Shown here one piece after another: positions 16,779-25,469 of a DNA stretch of 64,000 nt. A program made the translations under genes and the position numbers. Source of the stretch: Butyricicoccus pullicaecorum (GTDB taxonomy: Bacteria; Bacillota; Clostridia; Oscillospirales; Butyricicoccaceae); contig JAGZIN010000007.1 of the NCBI GenBank assembly GCA_018366195.1, positions 1-64,000 of the forward strand, written 5' to 3'. The notes below the pieces were generated by a model. That model worked only from the letters and a program-made list of their open reading frames with translations, was not told the origin of the DNA and ran no database searches. Within the stretch, counting starts at the first letter, position 1. The number at the start of each line of letters is the position of its first letter.

Positions 16779-18292
16779 GCCTGTATCTCCTCCCCTGCAC
16801 CGACCATCAGCCGTGCAATATCATCTTTGCTTGCCGTTCTGCCATCTACAATCCCTGTTATCTGTCCGTGACACATGACCAAAATCCGGTCCGAGAGCGC
16901 CATGAGCACATCAAGATCCTCACCAATGAACACAACCGCAACGCCTTTTTTCTTTTGCTCATTGAGCAAATCATACACCGTATACGAGGAATTGATATCC
17001 AGACCGCGCACCGGATAAGCGGTAATCAGCACCTGCGGGTCGGACTCGATTTCGCGTCCCAGCAATACCTTCTGCACGTTGCCGCCTGACATCAGGCGAA
17101 CCGGCGTATCGACTGACGGCGTAACAATGCCCAGCCGTTCCACCAAATCCTCTGCATGCTTGCGCGCCGGTGCAGGGTCGATAAACGGACCCTTTGGGGT
17201 ATCATAGGTTTTGAGCATCATATTGCCCACCATTCCCATAGAAGCGACCAACCCCATGCCCAAGCGATCCTCTGGCACAAATCCCAACTGCACGCCCAGA
17301 TGAATGATTTCACGCGGCGTTTTTCCAATCAGATTTTCCTTGTGATAGAGAATGGCACCGGTCTGTGCCGGACACAAACCCGAAATACACTCACACAGCT
17401 CCTTCTGTCCCGAGCCTGCAATGCCCGCAACGCCCAAAATCTCTCCTGTACGCACTTCAAAATTGGCATCTTGAATGGCAATACTGCCGTCAGGCTTGCG
17501 CACTGTGAGGTCAACAACCTTCAAAATCGTCTTGGGGTCCACCACATCGGGACGGGCAATTTCGAGAGAAATCGGGCGTCCGACCATCAGCTCCGTGAGC
17601 TTCTTTTCGTCGGTTTCCGCGGTATTGACCGTATCAATATATTTTCCCTTTCGCAGTATGGTAACACGGTCTGAAATCGAGAGTACCTCATTGAGCTTGT
17701 GAGTGATAATAATGATGGCGCAGCCCTGCTTGCGCATGGAACGCAGAATATCAAACAGACGGTCGGTCTCCTGCGGAGTGAGCACGGCAGTCGGCTCGTC
17801 CAAAATCAAAATCTTTTGTCCACGGTACAGCACCTTCAAAATTTCCACGGTCTGCTTTTCGGAAACCGACATTTCAAAGGCACGGCGATCGGGGTCAATT
17901 TCAAGTCCAATCGACTCACTGATTTCCTTTACCTTCTGGCGCATGACAGAAGCAGAAAGGCGCTTGCCTGCGGTTCCGACAGCAATATTTTCAGACGCTG
18001 TGAACACATCGACCAGCTTAAAATGCTGATGAATCATACCGATCCCCAGCTCCATCGCGTCCTCCGGACAGTTGATTGAGACAGGCTTTCCTGCAATCTG
18101 AATGGTTCCGGCATCTGGGTGATAAATTCCGGACAGCATGTTCATAAGGGTTGTTTTGCCCGAACCATTTTCACCCAAAAGCGCAAGCACCTCACCATAC
18201 CGCACAGTCAAATCAATTCCATCATTTGCGACCACCGAACCAAATGTTTTCGTAATGCCGCGACACTCGATCGCATATTCGGTATTTGCCAT
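16775..18292 (-). CDS. BMP/nucleoside-type ABC transporter ATP-binding protein (NupO-like)
   Basis: A 505-residue double ATPase of the RbsA/NupO type that powers the importer. The first domain has Walker A GENGSGKTT and Walker B ILILDEPTAVL. The second domain has the altered P-loop VAGIAGSGQKE and the signature LMSGGNVQK, and its Walker B region reads VLITAYPVRGLD, in which the usual DEP is replaced, as is common in the second half. The start is ATG 18292 with AAGGA upstream; the longer frame reaches into the preceding terminator and is not used. Confidence 0.93.
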   Translation of the reverse strand: MANTEYAIECRGITKTFGSVVANDGIDLTVRYGEVLALLGENGSGKTTLMNMLSGIYHPDAGTIQIAGKPVSINCPEDAMELGIGMIHQHFKLVDVFTASENIAVGTAGKRLSASVMRQKVKEISESIGLEIDPDRRAFEMSVSEKQTVEILKVLYRGQKILILDEPTAVLTPQETDRLFDILRSMRKQGCAIIIITHKLNEVLSISDRVTILRKGKYIDTVNTAETDEKKLTELMVGRPISLEIARPDVVDPKTILKVVDLTVRKPDGSIAIQDANFEVRTGEILGVAGIAGSGQKELCECISGLCPAQTGAILYHKENLIGKTPREIIHLGVQLGFVPEDRLGMGLVASMGMVGNMMLKTYDTPKGPFIDPAPARKHAEDLVERLGIVTPSVDTPVRLMSGGNVQKVLLGREIESDPQVLITAYPVRGLDINSSYTVYDLLNEQKKKGVAVVFIGEDLDVLMALSDRILVMCHGQITGIVDGRTASKDDIARLMVGAGEEIQA

Positions 18293-18324
18293 ACTCTTTC
18301 CTTCTTTCTCTCGAGATACGTTAG

Positions 18325-18362
18325 AAAAGGGCGGCCAAAAGTGTTTTGACCGCCCTCTTTTC
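18325..18362 (-). terminator. Internal terminator between the BMP lipoprotein gene and the ABC genes
   Basis: GGGCGGTCAAAA pairs with TTTTGGCCGCCC (one G-T pair), followed by TTTTCT. Being inside the operon, it should lower expression of ATPase and permeases relative to the binding protein. Confidence 0.75.
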
Positions 18363-18379
18363 CAAAACATGGGGTTCCC

Positions 18380-19534
18380 TTATGCAACCTCAACGTTCTT
18401 ATAGTACCAGTTGCAGGTACCGTAATCTTCTGCCTTCAGGGTATGCTTTTCTCCCTGATTGTCTTCATACTCTGTGGTGCCATCAAAAATGTCCCACTCG
18501 CCGCTCATAATCTTGTCCTGTACCTCCTGTACCTTTTCCTTGGTACCCTCTGCACAGAGATCAGAGAGCGGAGACAGGGTAACCAGACCGTCCTGCATCG
18601 AACCGAAGTAATCCTTGCCGTCCCATGTGCCCTCGATGACGTTCTTTACCGCCTCGGTGTAGAATACGGACCAATCCCAAACAACAGAGGTCAGGGTTGC
18701 GCCCGGTGCCTTCTCTGACATATCAGAGTTGTAGCCCACTGCATAAACGCCAGCCTTTTCTGCCTCGGTTGCCGGATTTGCGGTATCACAGTGCTGTGCA
18801 ATCACGTCACAGCCCAAATCAATGAGAGACTTTGCAGCCTGACCTTCGCCCTCAGGGTCGAACCAAGAGCCTGTCACCTTGACATAAACCTTTGCATCTG
18901 GGTTGACAGATTCCACACCCATCGCAAACGCATCAACACCAGAGGTGACCTCACCGTTTTCGCTGTTCTGTGCAGCCACATAGCCAATCTTATTGGACGC
19001 AGTCTTCAGGCCGGCTGCAATACCGGACAGATAACGCGCCTGATTGATTTTGCCAAAGTACTTGATGAAGTTCTTGCCATTGGACTTGTAGCCGGTGCCA
19101 TGTGCGAACATAACCTCCGGATATTCCTCTGCCATTTCTTCTACATAGTCCATATATCCCCATGAGGTTGCGAAAATGACCTGACAGCCTTCCTCAACGC
19201 ACTCCTCCAGCGCAGTACGGATTGCAGTAGCATCAGAATCATCTACGTTATTCTTGCGGACAATCTGGCTGTCCTCCAGTCCCAGATTCTTCTGCATGCC
19301 CTGAATGCCGAGGTCATGTGTGTAGGTGTAGCCAGCACCTTCTGCTGGGTCGGTAATGTGAATGACGCCGACCTTGAGGTCCTCCTTGGCAACAGCCGGG
19401 AACAAGCCCTCTGCTGCGGAACTGTTGTCGCTTTCATTGTCCTTTGCAGGCTCCTGTCCCCCCGTGGAACCACAGCCAGCCATCAAAGACAGACTCATGA
19501 CACCCGCGAGCACTGCACTTAGAAATCTCTTCAT
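18380..19534 (-). CDS. BMP-family substrate-binding lipoprotein of the nucleoside ABC importer
   Basis: A 384-residue lipoprotein: signal peptide with lipobox LMAGC (Cys21), an acidic Asn/Ser linker, then the Bmp/Med fold with VGVIHITDPAEGAGYTYTHDLG, ATSWGYMDYV, KINQARYLSGIAAG and the GSWFDPEGEGQAAKSLIDLGCDVIAQHCD region. In this family such proteins bind nucleosides and hand them to Nup permeases. ATG 19534 has AGGAGG ten bases upstream; an earlier ATG in frame has none. It leads the operon and is separated from the next gene by a terminator, which fits a protein needed in excess. Confidence 0.93.
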   Translation of the reverse strand: MKRFLSAVLAGVMSLSLMAGCGSTGGQEPAKDNESDNSSAAEGLFPAVAKEDLKVGVIHITDPAEGAGYTYTHDLGIQGMQKNLGLEDSQIVRKNNVDDSDATAIRTALEECVEEGCQVIFATSWGYMDYVEEMAEEYPEVMFAHGTGYKSNGKNFIKYFGKINQARYLSGIAAGLKTASNKIGYVAAQNSENGEVTSGVDAFAMGVESVNPDAKVYVKVTGSWFDPEGEGQAAKSLIDLGCDVIAQHCDTANPATEAEKAGVYAVGYNSDMSEKAPGATLTSVVWDWSVFYTEAVKNVIEGTWDGKDYFGSMQDGLVTLSPLSDLCAEGTKEKVQEVQDKIMSGEWDIFDGTTEYEDNQGEKHTLKAEDYGTCNWYYKNVEVA

Positions 19535-19587
19535 GCTTTGATATCCTCCTACCAACAAACTGTTTTCTGATACAACGCGCCTTTCCA

Positions 19588-19658
19588 TAAAAATAGAGCA
19601 AAACCATGCTGTTTGCTCTCATTTGGTCAGACAATGTCTTGTATCGCCCTTATGAGAG
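19588..19658 (-). ncRNA. Candidate switch-like leader RNA (P1 stem overlapping an intrinsic terminator)
   Basis: Between promoter and lipoprotein gene the transcript can form two exclusive structures. One is a seven-pair stem CTCTCAT:ATGAGAG (complement of 19652-19658 and 19616-19622) that encloses a 29-base loop with an inner hairpin AGAC-ATT-GTCT. The other is AGAGCAAA:TTTGCTCT (19612-19619 with 19595-19602) followed by ATTTTTAT, a terminator. The two share 19616-19619, so closing the first stem would prevent termination. It lacks the three-way junction of the purine riboswitch. I do not recognise the class. Confidence 0.45.
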
Positions 19659-19660
19659 TA

Positions 19661-19689
19661 AGTATAAAGAAAAACTCAGATTTTGTCAA
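19661..19689 (-). promoter_or_regulatory. SigA-type promoter of the BMP-ABC operon
   Basis: Minus strand: perfect TTGACA (19684-19689), 17-base spacer, TATACT (19661-19666). Confidence 0.85.
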
Positions 19690-19717
19690 GGTTTTTTGCA
19701 ATTTCTTTGATTTTATC

Positions 19718-19729
19718 ATTTGACCAAAT
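19718..19729. promoter_or_regulatory. Palindromic site upstream of the BMP promoter (possible operator)
   Basis: ATTTG-AC-CAAAT is an imperfectly centred palindrome. Its half TGACCAAAT recurs in inverted orientation at 19621-19629, exactly 100 bases away on the other side of the promoter. The rest of the interval 19690-19835 (between promoter and ysxC stop) shows nothing else I can name. Confidence 0.35.
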
Positions 19730-19835
19730 AAAAAAGTTGCAATTTTCGACTCTTTGCACCGCAAAACTTCCAAGTGCGGTCTATGGAACAGAGATGAAAT
19801 TTTACATTTTGTACAAAAACAGCTGTTGGAAGATT

Positions 19836-20447
19836 TTACTGCTCTGCGCTCGCTCCTGCACATTCCGCAATATGCGATTCGATGAGAGCAAGCACTTGCT
19901 CTCGTCCCGTTCCCTTTTCTGCTGAAAACGGAATCACCGGAACGTCCTCCGGCAGGAGCAGGGTTTCTCGAATACAGGTAATATTTGCCTCAAGCTGGCT
20001 TTTTTTGATTTTATCCAGCTTGTTGGCAATGATTGCAAAGGGCTGTCCGGTCGCCAGAAAGCAGTCTGCCATAACCTTATCGTCCGCAGTCGGCTTATGA
20101 CGAATGTCCACAATTTGCAGACCGAGGGTAATCAGACCGGTTGCGAAATAGGTTTCCAGCAGCGCCCCCCAACGGTCGCGTTCCGACTTGGACACCTTGG
20201 CATAGCCATAGCCCGGTAAGTCCACAAAATAGGTCTGCTTGTCAATTTCAAAAAAGTTAATATGAATGGTTTTTCCCGGCTGTCCGCCAACACGGGCAAA
20301 ATTACGGCGATTCAAAATCTTGTTGATGGTCGATGACTTTCCCACATTGGACTTTCCCGCAAATACGATTTGCGGCAGCCCATCTGCCGGAAAATCGGCA
20401 GTTTTGACCGCTGAGCGGATAAACTCCGCCTTGTGCAAATTAAGCAT
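19836..20447 (-). CDS. ysxC: Ribosome-biogenesis GTPase YsxC/EngB
   Basis: A 203-residue TRAFAC-class GTPase required for late 50S assembly. The G motifs are in order: G1 AGKSNVGKSS (~30-39), G2 region GKTIHINFFE, G3 DLPGYGYAK (~76), G4 NKLDKI (~140), G5 near PFSAEKGTG. The insertion VSKSERDRWG after G3 is characteristic. It lies 13 bases behind lon, as in many Firmicutes. Confidence 0.96.
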   Translation of the reverse strand: MLNLHKAEFIRSAVKTADFPADGLPQIVFAGKSNVGKSSTINKILNRRNFARVGGQPGKTIHINFFEIDKQTYFVDLPGYGYAKVSKSERDRWGALLETYFATGLITLGLQIVDIRHKPTADDKVMADCFLATGQPFAIIANKLDKIKKSQLEANITCIRETLLLPEDVPVIPFSAEKGTGREQVLALIESHIAECAGASAEQ

Positions 20448-20460
20448 CGGGCACTCTCCT

Positions 20461-22878
20461 TTACTGACAGAGCGTTGACTCTGCTGTATGCACCGCTGAC
20501 AGCGGTATCTGTTGTTCGGTTTCTTTCTGCTTTGGCGCCGGACGGCGGCTGAAGTTCAGCGCGGTTTCCATGACCGTATCCATGTGCTCCGCTGTCACAA
20601 AGGTAATGCAGTCCTTGACCACCTGTTCCACTTCGTCGAGGTCGGGTTCATTTTCCTTTGGAATAATTACAGTCTTGATACCAGCACGATAGGCTGCCAT
20701 CGTTTTTTCCCGCAGACCACCAATCGGCATCACTCTGCCGCGCAAGGTTACCTCACCGGTCATCGCAACCGTATGATAAACCGGTATCCCCGTCAATGCC
20801 GAAATGATTGCGGTTGCCATCGTAATGCCCGCCGAGGGTCCGTCCTTTGGAATGGCAGCTTCCGGAAAATGAATGTGCAGGTCGGTATTCTTGTAAAAAT
20901 CCGGTTCCAAATCCAACTGCTCCGTGCGAGAACGCACAAAAGTCAACGCCGCCTTTGCGCTCTCTGACATGACCTTTCCAAGGTTTCCCGTCACTTCAAT
21001 TTTGCCGGTACCTGGCACAGACGCAACCTCTACTTGCAGCATTTCCCCGCCAACGCTTGTCCATGCCAGACCGTTGACAATGCCCACTTCATCGCGCTTG
21101 GCAACTACGTCCTTTTTGAACTTTGCAGCGCCCAGATAATGCTCCAAATCGTCCGGACAGATGGTGACCGACTTTGCCTCTCCATCTACTATCTTTTTTG
21201 CTGCCTTGCGGCACAGCTTTGCCAGCTGCTGCTCCAAGCGCCGCACGCCAGCTTCACGTGTATAGCCGGAAATCAGCGCCTTGAGCGCATCGTCCGAGAC
21301 ATGCAGCGCCGATTGGCTCAGCCCATGCTTTTTGCGCTGCTTCGGCAGCAAATGGTTTGCTGCAATGTGCAGCTTTTCCTCTGCCGTGTAGCTCGAAAGC
21401 TCAATGACCTCCATACGGTCCAGAAGCGGACGCGGCACAGTTCCCAAATCATTCGCCGTTGTCACAAAAAGTACATCAGACAAATCGACCGGAATCTCAA
21501 TATAGTGGTCACGGAATGTATTGTTCTGCTCAATGTCCAAAACCTCCAGCATTGCAGATGCCGGATCTCCGCGGAAATCATTGCCCATTTTATCAATTTC
21601 GTCGAGTAAGATGAGCGGATTGCTGCTGCCTGCTTGTCTCAGTGCGTTGATGATGCGTCCCGGCATCGCACCAATATAGGTTTTTCGATGCCCGCGGATA
21701 TCCGCCTCGTCGCGCACACCGCCAAGCGACATACGTACATATTTGCGGTTCATGGATTCCGCAATGGAGCGGGCAATTGAGGTTTTGCCCACACCTGGAG
21801 GACCTGCAAGGCAAAGCACCTGCCCCTTCAGCTCGGGGCACAGTTTCTTGACTGCAATAAATTCCAAAACACGCTCCTTGACCTTTTCCAAGCCATAGTG
21901 GTCGCGGTTCAGAATTTTTTCTGCCCGTGCCAAATCATAGCGCAGACGGGTGGTTTTCTTCCACGGCAAATCTAATACTGTATCCAAATAGGTGCGAATG
22001 ACCCCCGCCTCGGAAGACGTGCTGCTCATTCTGGACAGGCGTTCGACCTCCTTCAAGAGCTTTTCTGTGTGCTCCTGCGCAAGTTCCAGCGCCTCAATCT
22101 GTGCTCGATATGCCTCAGCCTCTGCATAAGTATCCTGCTCCCCAAGCTCAGACTGCATGACCTTGATTTGTTCCCGCAGGTAATATTCCTTTTGATTTTT
22201 ATCCAATGCCGCTTTGAGCTGCTCCTGAATTTCGCCCTCAATCGACAAAAGTTCAATTTCTTCGTCTAACAAGCGAATCATGCGAAGCAAACGGCGGTTG
22301 ATATTGAGTTCTTCCAGAATCTCCTGCTTGACAGAAAAATCAACCGACAAATTCTGTGCAATATAATCTGCAAGGTATCCTCCATCACCGCCTGCGGCAA
22401 CTGTCATCACGATATCTGAAGAAATGCGCGGAGAATGACTTGCATATTCGTCAAACCGCGTCTGCAAGGTGCGAATCATGGCAGCTTCCCGACGGGCGCC
22501 TCCTTCTGGTCTGGTCTCCTCCAGAACCTCAACGACCGCCTTCAGACTTCCCTTTTCTCCTTTTTCATAGCTGAGGGCGCAGGCACGCTGTCCACCCTGC
22601 ACCAGAACCCGGATATTATCTCCTGGCAGACGCAGAATCTGCCGAACGAGACAAATCGTACCCACTGCATAAAGTTCTTCCGGCTCTGGGGTATCTGTCT
22701 GCAAATCCTTTTGGGCAGTTAAAAAAATCCACTGCCCCTCCTTCATTGCGATTTCCAGCGCCTTAACAGACATTGCCCGACCCACATCAAAATGAATCAG
22801 CATTTCCGGAAATGCTGTCAGCCCACGCAGCGGAAGGACTGGCAGGATACGCTGGTTATCTTTTTGGTTCACGTTCAT
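20461..22878 (-). CDS. lon: ATP-dependent protease Lon (LonA)
   Basis: An 805-residue cytoplasmic AAA+ protease that degrades misfolded and regulatory proteins. Order: N-terminal substrate domain (about 10-205), helical linker with NQKEYYLREQIKVMQ, AAA module with Walker A GPPGVGKTSIA and Walker B ILLDEIDKM, then the peptidase domain with the Ser-Lys dyad: PKDGPSAG (Ser682) and LREK (Lys725). The last residues after ~780 are a short unconserved tail. It has a strong promoter of its own in the 382-base gap after clpX and is followed by ysxC. Confidence 0.97.
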   Translation of the reverse strand: MNVNQKDNQRILPVLPLRGLTAFPEMLIHFDVGRAMSVKALEIAMKEGQWIFLTAQKDLQTDTPEPEELYAVGTICLVRQILRLPGDNIRVLVQGGQRACALSYEKGEKGSLKAVVEVLEETRPEGGARREAAMIRTLQTRFDEYASHSPRISSDIVMTVAAGGDGGYLADYIAQNLSVDFSVKQEILEELNINRRLLRMIRLLDEEIELLSIEGEIQEQLKAALDKNQKEYYLREQIKVMQSELGEQDTYAEAEAYRAQIEALELAQEHTEKLLKEVERLSRMSSTSSEAGVIRTYLDTVLDLPWKKTTRLRYDLARAEKILNRDHYGLEKVKERVLEFIAVKKLCPELKGQVLCLAGPPGVGKTSIARSIAESMNRKYVRMSLGGVRDEADIRGHRKTYIGAMPGRIINALRQAGSSNPLILLDEIDKMGNDFRGDPASAMLEVLDIEQNNTFRDHYIEIPVDLSDVLFVTTANDLGTVPRPLLDRMEVIELSSYTAEEKLHIAANHLLPKQRKKHGLSQSALHVSDDALKALISGYTREAGVRRLEQQLAKLCRKAAKKIVDGEAKSVTICPDDLEHYLGAAKFKKDVVAKRDEVGIVNGLAWTSVGGEMLQVEVASVPGTGKIEVTGNLGKVMSESAKAALTFVRSRTEQLDLEPDFYKNTDLHIHFPEAAIPKDGPSAGITMATAIISALTGIPVYHTVAMTGEVTLRGRVMPIGGLREKTMAAYRAGIKTVIIPKENEPDLDEVEQVVKDCITFVTAEHMDTVMETALNFSRRPAPKQKETEQQIPLSAVHTAESTLCQ

Positions 22879-23021
22879 ATTTTAATACTCCTGTAAACGG
22901 AATTTTCTATCTAAAGGCATAAAATGATATCCGAAAACGCGGGATTCTTTTTCGAATGGATACGGATATCCTTTTTATAACTGCCTGAGTACAAACGGCT
23001 CTGCAAAAAAGCCTTATGATA

Positions 23022-23050
23022 AGTATAGTATACTATGCGCGTAGTTTCAA
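23022..23050 (-). promoter_or_regulatory. SigA-type promoter of lon-ysxC
   Basis: Minus strand: TTGAAA (23045-23050), 17-base spacer, TATACT (23022-23027). A 12-base perfect palindrome ATAGTATACTAT (23025-23036) overlaps the -10 side of the spacer and could be an operator. No CIRCE or CtsR-type repeat was seen. The rest of 22879-23021 is an untranslated leader without a recognised motif. Confidence 0.75.
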
Positions 23051-23146
23051 GCGGAAAGCATTGGAGATTTCTACAAAAAGTATCCGCTCCCCCCAATTTT
23101 CTGCATCTGACAGCAGGCATGGTTGCCTGCACCCGCAATGCGCTCC

Positions 23147-23189
23147 AAAAGGAAAAGCAGCCGCCAGATTCAAAATCCGTCAGCTGCTT
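23147..23189 (-). terminator. Terminator after clpX
   Basis: On the minus strand AGCAGCTGACGGA pairs imperfectly with TCTGGCGGCTGCT, followed by TTTTCCTTTT. A second perfect 7-bp hairpin (GCAGGCA-TGGT-TGCCTGC, 23113-23130) lies just beyond it. Confidence 0.7.
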
Positions 23190-23260
23190 ATGCTGCGATT
23201 CAGGGATTCGTGCTGCGCTTTCCCAGCGGACACAGGCTCTCCCCTTGTATTGGAGCATGT

Positions 23261-24520
23261 TCAGTCATTGTTTTCCGACTTCCGAATGACCTCTGGCTCT
23301 CCTTCTCCTCGTACCACTTCCGGCGTAATGGTAACACGCGCAATCGTATCATCTGATGGAATCTCAAACATAATGTCTGTCATAATATGCTCGAGCACGC
23401 CACGCAAACCGCGCGCACCGGTCTTACGTTCCACTGCAATCCTTGCAATTTCACGCAATGCCTCTGGTTCAAATACCAGTGCGACATCGTCCAGTGCAAA
23501 CAGCTTCTGATACTGCTTGACCAGTGCATTTTTCGGCTCAGTCAAAATCTGTACCAGTGCGTCTTCGTTCAGAGAATGCAATCCCACAATTGCAGGCAGA
23601 CGACCAATCAGCTCTGGAATCAATCCAAACTTCATGAGATCATGCGGCTCAATTTTGTCCAGCATCAGGTCTGCCCCTTCATCATTCTTGCTGTGCACCT
23701 CAGCACCAAAGCCAATTCCTTTTTTACCAATGCGGTTCTGGATAATCTTTTCAATTCCATCAAATGCACCGCCGCAGATAAACAGGATATTGGTTGTGTC
23801 GATTTGAATAAACTCCTGATGCGGGTGCTTGCGTCCGCCTTGCGGCGGCACATTTGCAGTGGTACCTTCCAGCATTTTAAGCAGTGCCTGCTGTACTCCC
23901 TCACCGGATACATCGCGTGTAATAGACGGATTTTCTGATTTTCTGGCAATCTTATCAATCTCATCTACATAAATGATTCCGCGTTCTGCTTTCTCCACAT
24001 CAAAATCAGCCGCCTGAATGAGACGCAGCAAAATATTCTCCACATCTTCTCCGACATAGCCGGCCTCGGTCAGTGTGGTTGCATCTGCAATTGCAAACGG
24101 AACCTGCAATGTCTTTGCAAGGGTCTGTGCAAGCAGGGTCTTACCAGAACCGGACGGTCCCAGCATCAGGATATTGCTCTTGGAAAGCTCTGTGTCATCT
24201 TCATGACCGCGGAAAATTCTTTTATAATGGTTATATACCGCAACACTGAGGGCAACCTTTGCCTCGTCTTGACCAATCACATACTGGTCCAGCACATTTT
24301 TCAGTTCCCGTGGGGTAGGCAAGGTCTCTGGTGCTTCGATGCCATCGTCCGATGTATCATTATAATCCATTCCAAGCTCGTCGTCCAGAATACTTGCACA
24401 TACATTGATGCACTCGTCACAGATATACACATTGGGTCCTGCTACCAGCTTGCGCACTTTGTTCTGCGGCTTGCCGCAAAAAGAGCAGTGCAGGGTCTTA
24501 TTTTCGTCGAAATTCGCCAT
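23261..24520 (-). CDS. clpX: ATP-dependent Clp protease ATP-binding subunit ClpX
   Basis: A 419-residue AAA+ unfoldase that feeds proteins to ClpP. It starts with the zinc-binding domain (Cys12, Cys15, Cys34, Cys37), then the AAA module with Walker A GPSGSGKTLLAQ, the pore-loop region AGYVGEDVEN, Walker B IIYVDEIDKIA, and the IGF-type loop that docks on ClpP appears as GIGFGAE. Two ATGs are adjacent; the second (24520) is better spaced from GAGG and gives MANFDENK. The usual clpP-clpX junction is interrupted by a tnpB scar. Confidence 0.97.
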   Translation of the reverse strand: MANFDENKTLHCSFCGKPQNKVRKLVAGPNVYICDECINVCASILDDELGMDYNDTSDDGIEAPETLPTPRELKNVLDQYVIGQDEAKVALSVAVYNHYKRIFRGHEDDTELSKSNILMLGPSGSGKTLLAQTLAKTLQVPFAIADATTLTEAGYVGEDVENILLRLIQAADFDVEKAERGIIYVDEIDKIARKSENPSITRDVSGEGVQQALLKMLEGTTANVPPQGGRKHPHQEFIQIDTTNILFICGGAFDGIEKIIQNRIGKKGIGFGAEVHSKNDEGADLMLDKIEPHDLMKFGLIPELIGRLPAIVGLHSLNEDALVQILTEPKNALVKQYQKLFALDDVALVFEPEALREIARIAVERKTGARGLRGVLEHIMTDIMFEIPSDDTIARVTITPEVVRGEGEPEVIRKSENND

Positions 24521-24544
24521 CATTCACCTCATTGAAAGCACTTT

Positions 24545-24709
24545 GTGAACCACTCATTGTCGAAAGGCAATGGGCTTCCTGCTTCGCAGACCTCGTAACC
24601 TACTATCTCCACAGGCGTTAATTCGGGCAGTCCCTGCCCTATTTAGACTTCTTGATGCTGCTTGTCGCAAACCCTCTGTCAGGAACTTTTGTCTGCCTGA
24701 ATCCACCGT
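24545..24709 (-). pseudogene. tnpB: tnpB C-terminal remnant with IS200/IS605-type right end
   Basis: Between clpP and clpX the minus strand is open for 51 codons to a TGA (24554-24556). The reading AGTARINACGDSRLRG (residues ~24-39) matches the C-terminus of IS605-family TnpB proteins. It runs into GGAAGCCC, a hairpin CCATTG/CAATG(A)G, and TGGTTCAC, the usual right-end sequence. Everything upstream (the RuvC and zinc-ribbon parts) is missing and an in-frame TAG stands at 24710-24712. In intact elements this same region gives the 3' part of the guide omega RNA. This is a decayed insertion, not a gene. Left boundary unclear. Confidence 0.75.
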
Positions 24710-24740
24710 CTAACAGCAATGAAATTGCGGTAACCACTAT

Positions 24741-24782
24741 TTCAAAAAACACGCAAACCATCGGCAGAAAACCGCCGATGGT
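24741..24782 (-). terminator. Terminator after clpP
   Basis: ACCATCGGC (24757-24765) pairs with GCCGATGGT (24774-24782). On the minus strand a few bases then TTTTTT follow. Confidence 0.7.
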
Positions 24783-24798
24783 CGTACGTTTGCATGAT

Positions 24799-25383
24799 TC
24801 AGCGCTTGTCATAAACCTTGTCGATGAGACCATACGCCATTGCGTCAGCCGCACTCATAAAGTTATCACGGTCGGTATCACGCTCAATGACTTCCAGCGG
24901 CTTGCCTGTGTTGTCTGCCAGAATCTGGTTGAGCTTCTCACGTGTCTTCAGAATCCAATCTGCATGAATTTTGATATCTGAAGCCTGACCCTTTGCGCCG
25001 CCCAGCGGCTGATGAATCATGATTTCTGAGTTCGGCAGCGCGAAGCGCTTGCCTTTCGCACCAGAGGACAGCAGGAATGCACCCATAGAAGCTGCCATAC
25101 CGATACAAATGGTCGATACATCAGGTTTGATATAGTTCATCGTATCATAAATTGCCATACCTGCCGTAACCGAGCCGCCCGGAGAATTGATATAAAATGA
25201 AATATCCTTATCCGGGTCCTGAGACTCCAGATAGAGAAGCTGTGCCACAACCAGAGAAGCTGTTGCATCATTCACTTCATCTGACAGCATAATGATACGG
25301 TCATTTAACAGACGGGAAAAAATATCATACGAGCGTTCGCCGCCTCGATTGGTCGGCTCGATGACCATAGGTACTAAACTCAT
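24799..25383 (-). CDS. clpP: ATP-dependent Clp protease proteolytic subunit ClpP
   Basis: A 194-residue serine peptidase that forms the tetradecameric chamber. The triad is Ser99 (GMAASMG), His124 (MIHQPLGG) and Asp173 (RDTDRDN). The start at ATG 25383 gives the normal N-terminus SLVPMVIE and follows AAGGAG at eight bases; an ATG 30 bases earlier would add residues not found in the family. It follows tig by 86 bases. Confidence 0.97.
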   Translation of the reverse strand: MSLVPMVIEPTNRGGERSYDIFSRLLNDRIIMLSDEVNDATASLVVAQLLYLESQDPDKDISFYINSPGGSVTAGMAIYDTMNYIKPDVSTICIGMAASMGAFLLSSGAKGKRFALPNSEIMIHQPLGGAKGQASDIKIHADWILKTREKLNQILADNTGKPLEVIERDTDRDNFMSAADAMAYGLIDKVYDKR

Positions 25384-25469
25384 AAAAGAAAACTCCTTTC
25401 CATAATCCCCCACATTTTTCAGATTTGTTTTCTATTGGAGGATATGTATGGCTTCCTCCCTTTTATGCC

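Noticed and set aside
19588..19658. Considered as a purine (guanine/adenine) riboswitch
   Set aside because: Only one inner hairpin is enclosed; the conserved J1/2, J2/3 and two-loop layout of the purine aptamer is absent.
24541..24740. Considered as 6S RNA or another structured RNA between clpP and clpX
   Set aside because: The open frame with a TnpB-like C-terminus and the IS605 right-end sequence explain the segment better.
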